From Flavobacterium caseinilyticum (GTDB taxonomy: Bacteria > Bacteroidota > Bacteroidia > Flavobacteriales > Flavobacteriaceae), in NCBI RefSeq assembly GCF_004349085.1, contig NZ_SMFM01000002.1:1-64000 (forward strand): a stretch of 64,000 bases of DNA, given 5' to 3'. Below the pieces are notes generated by a model, which did no database searches, was not told the origin of the DNA, and worked only from the letters and a program-made list of their open reading frames with translations. The translations under genes were made by a program, and so were the position numbers. Every line of letters begins with the position of its first letter. Position 1 is the first letter of the stretch. Of this stretch, positions 55,179 to 62,661 are shown piece by piece.

Positions 55179-56270
55179 ATGATTACATCAAAAACCATTT
55201 CAAATGGAATTCTCAAAGCATTACTTACTCTGGTTTTTTGTGGCTTAGTATTGTACTTTCTTTTTCAAATTCAATCTGTATTAATTTATCTTATTGTAGC
55301 ATTCATACTTACACTGATAGGAAATCCAATTTTGGACTTTTTCAAAAAACGATTAAAGTTCAATCATATCTTTGCAACCATAGCAACTTTGTTTATTTTC
55401 GTATTAATTACATTCGGTTTTATCATGATGTTTGTTCCGCTGATTTTGTCTCAAGGAGCAAATCTTTCGCTTCTCAACACGGCTGAAATTGAAGAAAATA
55501 TAGTCCGGTTAATCAATCAGATCACAGTATTTTTAGACAATCATCAAATTGATTCGGCAAAAGTTTTACAAGAAGCGAACATCACTTCCAAAATAAATTT
55601 CAACTTCATTCCTAACTTTTTAAATACAATTTTAGGCACAATTGGTAATTTTGGCGTAGCATTAGGTTCGGTTTTATTTATTACTTTTTTCTTCCTGAAA
55701 GACCGGTTAATGTTCATTTTAGGAATAAAAAAACTGATCCCAAATAGTCATGAAGATCAGATTTTACATTCTTTAGGAAAAATAAACTACTTGCTTTCAC
55801 GCTATTTCATTGGCTTGTTGATACAATTATTCATTGTATTCATTTTATACCTAATTGTACTGTTTATTTTTGGAGTTCCAAATGCTATTGTTATCGCCTT
55901 TTTATGTGCGGTTTTGAACATTATTCCATACATTGGTCCGCTTATCGCCTCCTTTTTAGCGGCAGTATTAACCATGTTAAGCAATTTGGGAAGTGACTTC
56001 CAATCTGAAATCTTACCGACTACCATCTATGTTTTAATAGGTTTTTGGCTTGTTCAAATTATCGATAACAATTTTTCGCAGCCAATTATTTTTTCAAAAA
56101 GTGTAAGCTCACATCCGTTAGAAATATTTCTTGTAATCCTGATTGCAGGTTTCCTTTTCGGAATATTAGGTATGATAGTCGCCGTACCGTTATATACCAT
56201 AATTAAAGTTATGGGCAAAGAATTCTTTCCTGAAAACAAAATCGTCCAACTGCTAACTAAAGATATTTAA
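55179..56270 (+). CDS. AI-2E-family membrane permease
   Basis: This 363-residue inner-membrane protein has about eight helices in the AI-2E/PerM arrangement: three near the N-terminus, a soluble segment (about 90-145), then a helix pair starting VALGSVLFITFFFLKDR, and the C-terminal group with PIVIAFLCAVLNIIPYIGPLIAS and SHPLEIFLVILIAGFLFG. Named for TqsA, which exports autoinducer-2 in E. coli; other members may move sodium or unknown solutes. The next gene starts 2 bases after its stop. Confidence 0.92.
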   Translation: MITSKTISNGILKALLTLVFCGLVLYFLFQIQSVLIYLIVAFILTLIGNPILDFFKKRLKFNHIFATIATLFIFVLITFGFIMMFVPLILSQGANLSLLNTAEIEENIVRLINQITVFLDNHQIDSAKVLQEANITSKINFNFIPNFLNTILGTIGNFGVALGSVLFITFFFLKDRLMFILGIKKLIPNSHEDQILHSLGKINYLLSRYFIGLLIQLFIVFILYLIVLFIFGVPNAIVIAFLCAVLNIIPYIGPLIASFLAAVLTMLSNLGSDFQSEILPTTIYVLIGFWLVQIIDNNFSQPIIFSKSVSSHPLEIFLVILIAGFLFGILGMIVAVPLYTIIKVMGKEFFPENKIVQLLTKDI

Positions 56271-56272
56271 TT

Positions 56273-57454
56273 GTGAATGTCTTGATTTTGAACACCGAAA
56301 TACAAGCTTTTATCGATGCAAATATTGGTAAAAGCATTTCGCAATTGGCGCTTCAAAAAAATCCATTTCCGAATGTGGAATGGATTTCTATTTTAAACCA
56401 AATTGAAGCCAAAACAAAAGCCGCATTCAAATTGCCTAATTGGTTTTCGACCGACAATATTATTTATCCAAGTAAAATTTCAGTAGAACAAACTTCATCC
56501 GAAAAAACCGCAGCCTATAAATCTTCAATTGTATCAGGTGAAACTTTAATCGATTTGACTGGAGGTTTTGGAGTTGATGATTATTATTTTGCAAAAACAA
56601 TTAAACATGTAACACATTGCGAAATCAATGTCGAGCTATCAGATCTTGTAAAACACAATTTCAAGCAATTAAAAATTTCCAACATTACTTGTTTTGTGGG
56701 AGACAGTTTGGAAACTTTAAAAACTTTGAATACAAAATGGGATTGGATCTATATTGATCCTTCCAGACGAAATGATGTTAAAGGTAAAGTATTCATGATC
56801 AAAGATTGCTTACCAAATGTTCCTGAAAATCTTGATTTTTATTTTCAAAAATCAGTTGCTGTTCTCATAAAAACTGCGCCACTACTTGATATTACTGCGG
56901 GTTTATTGGAATTAAAACACGTTAAAACGATTCACATCGTAGCTTTAGAAAATGAAGTAAAAGAATTGGTTTGGGAACTGCATAAAAATTACAGTGGAAA
57001 TGTAAACATCAAAACCGTTAATATTGGAAAAGACAAAAATGATATATTTGATTTTATTTTAAACACGGATTCTAAATTTCCAAATTTTAGTTTACCACAA
57101 AAATATTTATATGAACCCAATAGTGCCATTATGAAATCAGGTGGATTTGATTGTGTAGCGATCTATTTTAATTTAAATAAATTACACAAACATTCCCATC
57201 TTTACACTTCAACTGAACTAATACCTTTTCCGGGACGCATATTTGAAATTCAAAATACATTTCATTACAACAATGCGGAAATGAAAAGTAATTTAGAAAT
57301 GACCAAAGCAAATATCACCACCAGAAATTTCCCGGATAATGTGGAAAATATTCGAAAAAAATGGAAAATAAAAGATGGTGGAAATACGTATTGTTTTTTT
57401 ACAACCGATGTTAACAATGCTAAAATAGTTATAATTTGTACCAAAATAAATTAA
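56273..57454 (+). CDS. THUMP-like class I SAM-dependent methyltransferase
   Basis: This 393-residue Rossmann-fold methyltransferase has the SAM-binding loop LIDLTGGFGVDDYYFAKT (about 95-115), HCEIN after strand 2, and the motif IDPSRRND (strand 4), which resembles catalytic loops of RNA or DNA N-methyltransferases. The C-terminal part ends CFFTTDVNNAKIVIIC. In Bacteroidota the family is annotated as THUMP-domain-like methyltransferase; its RNA target is unknown. The start is GTG (56273) followed by NVLILN; no in-frame ATG precedes the conserved part. It is 2 bases after the AI-2E gene, so it is in the same mRNA. Confidence 0.85.
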   Translation: MNVLILNTEIQAFIDANIGKSISQLALQKNPFPNVEWISILNQIEAKTKAAFKLPNWFSTDNIIYPSKISVEQTSSEKTAAYKSSIVSGETLIDLTGGFGVDDYYFAKTIKHVTHCEINVELSDLVKHNFKQLKISNITCFVGDSLETLKTLNTKWDWIYIDPSRRNDVKGKVFMIKDCLPNVPENLDFYFQKSVAVLIKTAPLLDITAGLLELKHVKTIHIVALENEVKELVWELHKNYSGNVNIKTVNIGKDKNDIFDFILNTDSKFPNFSLPQKYLYEPNSAIMKSGGFDCVAIYFNLNKLHKHSHLYTSTELIPFPGRIFEIQNTFHYNNAEMKSNLEMTKANITTRNFPDNVENIRKKWKIKDGGNTYCFFTTDVNNAKIVIICTKIN

Positions 57455-57456
57455 AA

Positions 57457-58023
57457 ATGAAATCTACACTTGTAAGTTTATTAATCCTATTCAGCATTGC
57501 CTCCTTTGGTCAAAAAACATGTGATTACAGCGTCAATGTGACGGATTCGATAGGGTCATACAAATCAACTGCAGCGTATATGATCAGCGAGAAAAATTTT
57601 GGAGGAAATTCCAATTACATTTTTTATTCTTTGGCTTTAACAGATGGGATGCCGACTTTAACTGTGCAATTGATCCAAAAGAGTAAGGAATTTATTAAAG
57701 CGAATTGTTTTGATAAAAATTCTAAGATTTATCTGCAGCTAAACAACGGAAAAATAATAACGTTGATTCATATTGATCAGGAAAATTGTGGAACGACGAT
57801 TCGTGATGATGCAGGATTTGATAATAGAGTTAATTCAGGGATTTTTATGTTCATGAAGGACAGTTTTAAAGACTTAAAAAACTCTCCAGTTTCTATGATG
57901 CAGATTAAATATTCAACGGGTACAGAAGATTATGTTTTAAAAAAAGAGTTTAAATCGGAATTGGACAATAAAATTTACAATCCTGAAACATATTTTATTA
58001 ATACTATAAAATGTATCGAATAG
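57457..58023 (+). CDS. Secreted protein of unknown function
   Basis: This 188-residue protein starts at ATG 57457, 2 bases after the methyltransferase stop; an upstream TTG-type extension from 57436 is unlikely because it lies before the signal peptide. Signal peptide MKSTLVSLLILFSIASFG is followed by QKTCDYSVNVTDSIGSYKST. Three Cys residues in the mature part (in QKTCDY, ENCGTT and KCIE-like context) may form disulfides. Likely periplasmic. I recognise no enzyme motif. The VanX-like gene is convergent, with stop codons 1 base apart. Confidence 0.8.
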   Translation: MKSTLVSLLILFSIASFGQKTCDYSVNVTDSIGSYKSTAAYMISEKNFGGNSNYIFYSLALTDGMPTLTVQLIQKSKEFIKANCFDKNSKIYLQLNNGKIITLIHIDQENCGTTIRDDAGFDNRVNSGIFMFMKDSFKDLKNSPVSMMQIKYSTGTEDYVLKKEFKSELDNKIYNPETYFINTIKCIE

Positions 58024-58024
58024 T

Positions 58025-58684
58025 TTAATTACAGTCCCACCTAGCATTTGAAATTTTATCATTTAAACCTGCCTTCAGATTGTAATGCCACCATTCGGAA
58101 TCAAAAGAATTGAAGCCAGAATTAGTCATTACTGTTTTTAATAATTCTCTGTTTTGTTTGATTTCTGATGAAACATTTGGATAATTGTGGCTTGCCTCTA
58201 CTCCAAAAAAATCAAATTCTGTTCCCATATCCAATTCTTTTCCATTACCATCTACAAGGGTGATATCTACCGCTCCTCCTCTGTTGTGAATGGAGCCTTT
58301 AGCCGGATTAGCGACATATTCAGGATTAGATATAATTTTCCACATTTTTTTCTGAATATCCAGTGGGCGATAGCAATCAAAAATTTTGATTTTAAGGCCT
58401 TTTTTCATGAATTGTTTATTCACTTCAACAAGTGCAGTAACGGTTTTTAAACGCAAAAAACATTCGGCACAGTCATACACTTTTGCTTTCAGGAAATTAT
58501 CTGAAGTTGCATATTTCATATCGTATATAAAATCTTGACTGTACTCTTTTAAATTCACAAATGTAGTATCGTTGATAATTGGAGTATTTTTTTCTTTAGT
58601 ATCAGATATGACAGTTTGCGATTTGCATGAAACAATACAAAAGACAGAGCAAAGAATCACAAAAGGTTGGAAGTAAGAAAACAT
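58025..58684 (-). CDS. VanX/DdpX-like D-alanyl-D-alanine dipeptidase
   Basis: This 219-residue exported lipoprotein (Cys in CIVSCKSQ) belongs to peptidase family M15D. Zinc ligands are His in SIHNRGGAVDITLVD, Asp in the same motif and His in SEWWHYN; FDCYRPLDIQKKMW gives the Arg that stabilises the transition state. VanX cuts free D-Ala-D-Ala; DdpX in E. coli lets cells use it as food. No vanA/vanH genes are adjacent, so this is more likely peptidoglycan-fragment recycling than glycopeptide resistance. Confidence 0.9.
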   Translation of the reverse strand: MFSYFQPFVILCSVFCIVSCKSQTVISDTKEKNTPIINDTTFVNLKEYSQDFIYDMKYATSDNFLKAKVYDCAECFLRLKTVTALVEVNKQFMKKGLKIKIFDCYRPLDIQKKMWKIISNPEYVANPAKGSIHNRGGAVDITLVDGNGKELDMGTEFDFFGVEASHNYPNVSSEIKQNRELLKTVMTNSGFNSFDSEWWHYNLKAGLNDKISNARWDCN

Positions 58685-58742
58685 AAATACTTTTTTTTAT
58701 AAAAATAAAACAATTAAAGGGATTTCATCACGTATAAAAACA

Positions 58743-58775
58743 AAAAAACCGATACTAAAAAAAGTATCGGTTTTT
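58743..58775. terminator. Terminator of the tRNA operon
   Basis: ACCGATAC (58748-58755) pairs with GTATCGGT (58764-58771), with A and T runs. It lies just past the last tRNA on the minus strand. Confidence 0.88.
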
Positions 58776-58776
58776 G

Positions 58777-58850
<74 letters not shown>

Positions 58851-58872
58851 ATTGCTCGTGTAAAAAAATTAG

Positions 58873-58947
58873 TCGGGGTGGCAGGATTCGAACCTGCGGC
58901 CTCCTGCTCCCAAAGCAGGCGCGATAACCGAGCTACGCTACACCCCG
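58873..58947 (-). tRNA. tRNA-Pro (anticodon TGG)
   Basis: Cloverleaf with acceptor CGGGGTG/CACCCCG, anticodon stem CCTGC/GCAGG and loop TTTGGGA, and T-arm GGTTCGAATCC. Middle gene of the tRNA operon. Confidence 0.95.
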
Positions 58948-58964
58948 AAAAGCAAATTATAAAG

Positions 58965-59048
58965 CGGAGGGACAGGGACTCGAACCCTGGCACCGATTGC
59001 TCGATGACAGTTTAGCAAACTGCTCCATTACCACTCTGGCACCCCTCC
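58965..59048 (-). tRNA. tRNA-Ser (anticodon GCT)
   Basis: 84-nt tRNA with a long variable arm: acceptor GGAGGGG/TCCCTCC, anticodon stem GCAGT/ACTGT with loop TTGCTAA, T-arm GGTTCGAGTCC, and G discriminator. First gene of the tRNA operon, directly behind its promoter. Confidence 0.95.
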
Positions 59049-59081
59049 AAGCTCAAAGAAACGTGTCCTGTTTTGCGGTTG

Positions 59082-59112
59082 CAAATTTAAGACATCTTTA
59101 GACTTCTCACAA
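59082..59112 (-). promoter_or_regulatory. tRNA-operon promoter
   Basis: On the minus strand TTG (59110-59112), 20 bases, then TAAATTTG (59082-59089). This is a full Bacteroidota promoter with the start about 28 bases before tRNA-Ser. Confidence 0.75.
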
Positions 59113-59242
59113 CTATTTGAAGGCTTTTTTTCAATCTTTTTTATCATTTTTATAAAAAAGCTTCACAATCAAACATATAGAATAAAAATAAATTTAAAAA
59201 AGATAAACTCAGTATCAAAATATGAAATTGTATAAAAAAGTT

Positions 59243-59250
59243 TAAATTTG
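59243..59250 (+). promoter_or_regulatory. -7 box of the thiolase gene
   Basis: TAAATTTG matches TAnnTTTG, 17 bases before the thiolase ATG. TTG at 59228 is only 12 bases upstream, too close for a standard -33. Confidence 0.45.
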
Positions 59251-59267
59251 CTGTATAAACTAACATT

Positions 59268-60455
59268 ATGAAAGTCATGAACAAAAGAGTTGTTATCGTT
59301 TCTGCCGTTAGAACACCTATCGGAAGTTTTATGGGGGGTTTGTCTACAGTTACCGCTCCAAGATTAGGTGCAGTAGCCATTAAAGGTGCTTTGGACAAAA
59401 TAAAATTAGATCCAAATTTAATTGATGAAGTATTTATGGGCAATGTAGTTCAAGCTGGCGTAGGACAAGCTCCTGCCAGACAAGCTGCAATTTTTGCCGG
59501 TTTACCTAATACAGTTGCCTGCACCACAGTAAATAAAGTATGTGCTTCAGGAATGAAGGCAGTTATGTTGGGCGCGCAGGCGATTCAATGTGGCGATGCT
59601 GAAATTGTAGTTGCTGGTGGTATGGAAAACATGAGTTTAATTCCACATTACATGCATTTAAGAAATGGAACTAAATTTGGCCCTGCAACCATGATTGACG
59701 GAATGCAGAAAGATGGGCTTACTGATGCATACGATAACAGCGCTATGGGAGTGTGTGCTGACTTATGTGCTTCAGAGTATAATTTTACCCGAGAGGATCA
59801 AGATAATTACGCAATTCAATCCTATGAACGTAGCGCAAAAGCGTGGGATTCCGGAAAATTTGACAATGAAGTTGTTCCTGTTCCTGTACCACAAAGAAAA
59901 GGAGACCCTATCATCGTTTCTAAAGATGAGGAATTCACAAATGTGAAATTAGATAAAATACCATCTTTGAATGCCGTATTTACCAAAGACGGAACTGTAA
60001 CTGCAGCCAATGCCTCAACAATAAACGATGGAGCTGCGGCAGTAATCCTAATGAGTGAAGAAAAAGCAATCGCTTTACGAATAAAACCTTTGGCCTATAT
60101 CAACGGATATGCGGATGCGGCGCAAGAGCCAAAATGGTTCACTACAAGCCCCGCAAAAGCGATTCCAAAAGCATTAGAAAAAGCTGGAATATCAATCAAT
60201 GATGTGGATTATTTTGAATTCAACGAAGCATTTGCCGTTGTAGGTTTAGCTAATTCAAAAATTTTAGGGTTAGATGACAGTAAAGTAAATGTAAATGGTG
60301 GTGCGGTATCTTTAGGACATCCTCTTGGTTGTTCAGGAGTGAGAATCATAGTTACATTATTAAATGTTTTAGAACAAAATAATGGTAAAATTGGCGCTGC
60401 AGCAATTTGCAACGGCGGCGGCGGTGGATCAGCAATTGTAATTGAAAAAGCGTAA
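59268..60455 (+). CDS. Acetyl-CoA C-acetyltransferase (thiolase)
   Basis: This 395-residue cytoplasmic thiolase condenses or splits acetyl-CoA units in fatty-acid and ketone metabolism. Catalytic Cys92 is in NKVCASGMKAV. GGMENMSLIPH, NEAFAVVG (active-site Asn-His-type loop with Glu-Ala), GGAVSLGHPLGCSGVR with the second Cys, and the C-terminal GGGGGSAIVIE complete the family set. Length fits biosynthetic AtoB/PhaA-type enzymes; the exact role (beta-oxidation end step or acetoacetyl-CoA synthesis) cannot be told from sequence. Met4 is an alternative start. Confidence 0.95.
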   Translation: MKVMNKRVVIVSAVRTPIGSFMGGLSTVTAPRLGAVAIKGALDKIKLDPNLIDEVFMGNVVQAGVGQAPARQAAIFAGLPNTVACTTVNKVCASGMKAVMLGAQAIQCGDAEIVVAGGMENMSLIPHYMHLRNGTKFGPATMIDGMQKDGLTDAYDNSAMGVCADLCASEYNFTREDQDNYAIQSYERSAKAWDSGKFDNEVVPVPVPQRKGDPIIVSKDEEFTNVKLDKIPSLNAVFTKDGTVTAANASTINDGAAAVILMSEEKAIALRIKPLAYINGYADAAQEPKWFTTSPAKAIPKALEKAGISINDVDYFEFNEAFAVVGLANSKILGLDDSKVNVNGGAVSLGHPLGCSGVRIIVTLLNVLEQNNGKIGAAAICNGGGGGSAIVIEKA

Positions 60456-60460
60456 ATAAT

Positions 60461-60515
60461 TATAAGTTATGAGTTGTGAGTTTTAGTACTTGTAACTCAT
60501 GATTTTTAACTCGTA
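60461..60515 (+). repeat. Short AGTT/AACT repeats, weak terminator candidate
   Basis: ATGAGTT (60469-60475) pairs with AACTCAT (60494-60500), followed by GATTTTT. Degenerate TTATGAGTTGTGAGTT-type repeats fill this spacer after the thiolase gene. Confidence 0.35.
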
Positions 60516-60526
60516 AATAAACCTAA

Positions 60527-61288
60527 ATGTTCGGAATTTGTAATCTAGCCATAATCCCGCTTCGCATTGAGCCCAGTGACAAAAGCGAAATAGTCTCTCA
60601 AGTTTTGTTCGGTGAACATTTTGAAATTTTAGAACAGTTAAAACAATGGTCCAAAATCAAAATGCAATACGACGGTTATGAAGGCTGGATCGATTCTAAG
60701 CAACTACAAATGATTTCTGAAGCCAGTTTTTATCAATTATCTGATGAAGCCATTATTCTTAATGCTGATTTGATAGAATATATAACAGGTCCCAATAATG
60801 TACTGATACCTATTCCTCTTGCCTCTTCGGTATCATTTATAAATCATAATGATATAAATATCTCAAATTTTGATTTTGAAGGAACTAAAACCAGCGGCGA
60901 GAAAACCAAAGAAAATTTGATTAATACTGCGTTTATGTATTTAAACGCTCCCTATCTATGGGGAGGAAAAACGCCTTTTGGCATAGATTGTTCCGGATTT
61001 ACACAAATGGTCTATAAATTAAATGGGTATAAACTACTGAGAGATGCTTCGCAACAATCAGCGCAAGGTGAAGCTTTAAGTTTTATCGAAGAAAGTGAAC
61101 CCGGAGATTTAGCTTTTTTTGACAATGAAGAAGGCAACATAATTCATGTAGGAATTATTATGGATGATAATTATATTATTCATGCCAGTGGTAAAGTCCG
61201 TGTAGACCGATTAGATCACTTAGGGATATTTAATGCAGAAATTAATAAACACACTCATAAATTGAGAGTAATCAAAAAAATTATATAA
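60527..61288 (+). CDS. NlpC/P60 endopeptidase with SH3-like domain
   Basis: This 253-residue protein has an N-terminal bacterial SH3-like domain (about 1-65) and a C-terminal NlpC/P60 (C40) domain. The catalytic Cys155 lies in FGIDCSGFTQMVY, His207 in IIHVGIIM, and third residue His219 in YIIHASG. These enzymes cut gamma-D-Glu-diaminopimelate bonds in peptidoglycan peptides; SH3 domains bind the wall or substrate. No signal peptide is visible, so it may act on imported muropeptides in the cytoplasm. Confidence 0.92.
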   Translation: MFGICNLAIIPLRIEPSDKSEIVSQVLFGEHFEILEQLKQWSKIKMQYDGYEGWIDSKQLQMISEASFYQLSDEAIILNADLIEYITGPNNVLIPIPLASSVSFINHNDINISNFDFEGTKTSGEKTKENLINTAFMYLNAPYLWGGKTPFGIDCSGFTQMVYKLNGYKLLRDASQQSAQGEALSFIEESEPGDLAFFDNEEGNIIHVGIIMDDNYIIHASGKVRVDRLDHLGIFNAEINKHTHKLRVIKKII

Positions 61289-61289
61289 A

Positions 61290-61327
61290 AAAAACCTATC
61301 AAGAATAAGATTCGAGATAGGTTTTAT
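61290..61327. terminator. Terminator between the NlpC/P60 and TPR genes
   Basis: AACCTATC pairs with GATAGGTT, with an inner GAAT/ATTC pairing, and A and T runs on either side. Serves both convergent genes. Confidence 0.85.
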
Positions 61328-61343
61328 AATTTGAAAACAAATT

Positions 61344-62612
61344 TTACATTTTTGCTTTAAGTGCTTTATATTCTGCAGTCATTTCTAATGCGTTATACAC
61401 ATTCAAAAGTGTTCTGCTAACTTCTACATTTTTTGGCTCTAATTCTACCGCCTTTTGAAGATAAGGAATTGCGCTTTTGAATAAATTTTCTCTTTTCGTT
61501 TTCAATTCATCATAGCGCTTCATATCTTTAGTAGAGGTGCCCAACTTATTCATTTCATCAATAATTACTTTTTCATTCTCTAACTTTAATGCGGCTAAAT
61601 TAATATAAGCGTTAACGTATTTCGGATCTATCGCTATAGTCCTAACGTAATATTTTTCAGCTTCTGCTTGATTTTTTGCATTCGCACTTAATACGCCTAA
61701 GTTAAAAACTAAATCAGCATCATTAGGATTTTTTACCAATATCTCAGCTACTAACTTTTTGTACGTTTCGAAATCTTTTGTTTCTAAATAAAGATTCGCC
61801 TCAGTTAAAATTAAGGAAGTGTCTTCCGGATTTGCACTTCTAGCTTCGGCAATTGCTTTTTTAGCCTCTACCGTTTGTCCTTTATCAACTAAAATTAGAG
61901 CCATGTTTTTGTAAATTTCGCCTCTCTTTGAAGGGATAGCTTCATTTCGTGGCTTCTCATGGGTTCCTAATTTAACAACTCTGTCTCTTTCTGCAGGAGT
62001 TAGGAAAAAATCTTCTTCTGTAGTTAGTTTATTAACTGCAAAATAACTCGTTCCTTTTCCAGAATAATTTAAGGCTTTTAAATCGTTATAGAGTTTTAAT
62101 GCTGCATCATATTCATTCGCATTTACATAAGTAGAAGCTGCATAATATAAATTTATGGTGTCTTTTGTATCTAACAAATAAGCGTCATATAGCTTTTTTG
62201 CAGCAATTCCGTGTTTTTGTATTTTAGAATCCGCAATTGCAGCATTAATCAACTTAAATTTAATATCAGTAATTGAAGCTGCCGCCTGACTGGAAAATTT
62301 AACCTTTCCTGAAGTTTTTTCAGCTAAAATTAAATCCTGGTATGCTTTTGCTGCAAATGAAAGATTTGAGTCAGTATCTATATTTTTATTCGCTAAATCC
62401 AATAAAGCATTTCCTTTCAGGTAGAAAAATTGTGCTCTTTCAGCTTCTCCTGCATTTGCTATTAACGATTCTGCTCCCATTAAAATAGTCACCGCTTCCT
62501 GCGATTTGCCAGCTTTCATGGCTTTTTCCGCAGCTTTAATTTCATTTTTTTGAGCAAAAGTAGCTACTGATATCAATAACGCTGATGCTAGTATTGCATA
62601 TTTACTTTTCAT
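61344..62612 (-). CDS. Exported TPR protein
   Basis: This 422-residue protein has a signal peptide (MKSKYAILASALLISVATFA, cut before QKNE) and tetratricopeptide repeats across about 25-420: AMKAGKSQEAVTILMGA, AYQDLILAEKT, NEYDAALKLYNDLKAL, LVDKGQTVEAKKAIAEAR, AKNQAEAEKYYVRTIAIDPKYVNAYINLA, and AIPYLQKAVELEPKNVEV. It is probably periplasmic and binds partner proteins. gyrA lies 49 bases upstream on the same strand; from memory this order is common in Flavobacterium. The function is unknown. Confidence 0.9.
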   Translation of the reverse strand: MKSKYAILASALLISVATFAQKNEIKAAEKAMKAGKSQEAVTILMGAESLIANAGEAERAQFFYLKGNALLDLANKNIDTDSNLSFAAKAYQDLILAEKTSGKVKFSSQAAASITDIKFKLINAAIADSKIQKHGIAAKKLYDAYLLDTKDTINLYYAASTYVNANEYDAALKLYNDLKALNYSGKGTSYFAVNKLTTEEDFFLTPAERDRVVKLGTHEKPRNEAIPSKRGEIYKNMALILVDKGQTVEAKKAIAEARSANPEDTSLILTEANLYLETKDFETYKKLVAEILVKNPNDADLVFNLGVLSANAKNQAEAEKYYVRTIAIDPKYVNAYINLAALKLENEKVIIDEMNKLGTSTKDMKRYDELKTKRENLFKSAIPYLQKAVELEPKNVEVSRTLLNVYNALEMTAEYKALKAKM

Positions 62613-62661
62613 ATTGTAAAAATTTTTATTTAATAATTATTCTTAGTTCTCTAATTTTTAT

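Noticed and set aside
58025..58684. Vancomycin-resistance gene
   Set aside because: Only the dipeptidase is present, with no VanA-type ligase or VanH dehydrogenase nearby; the family also has nutritional and recycling roles.
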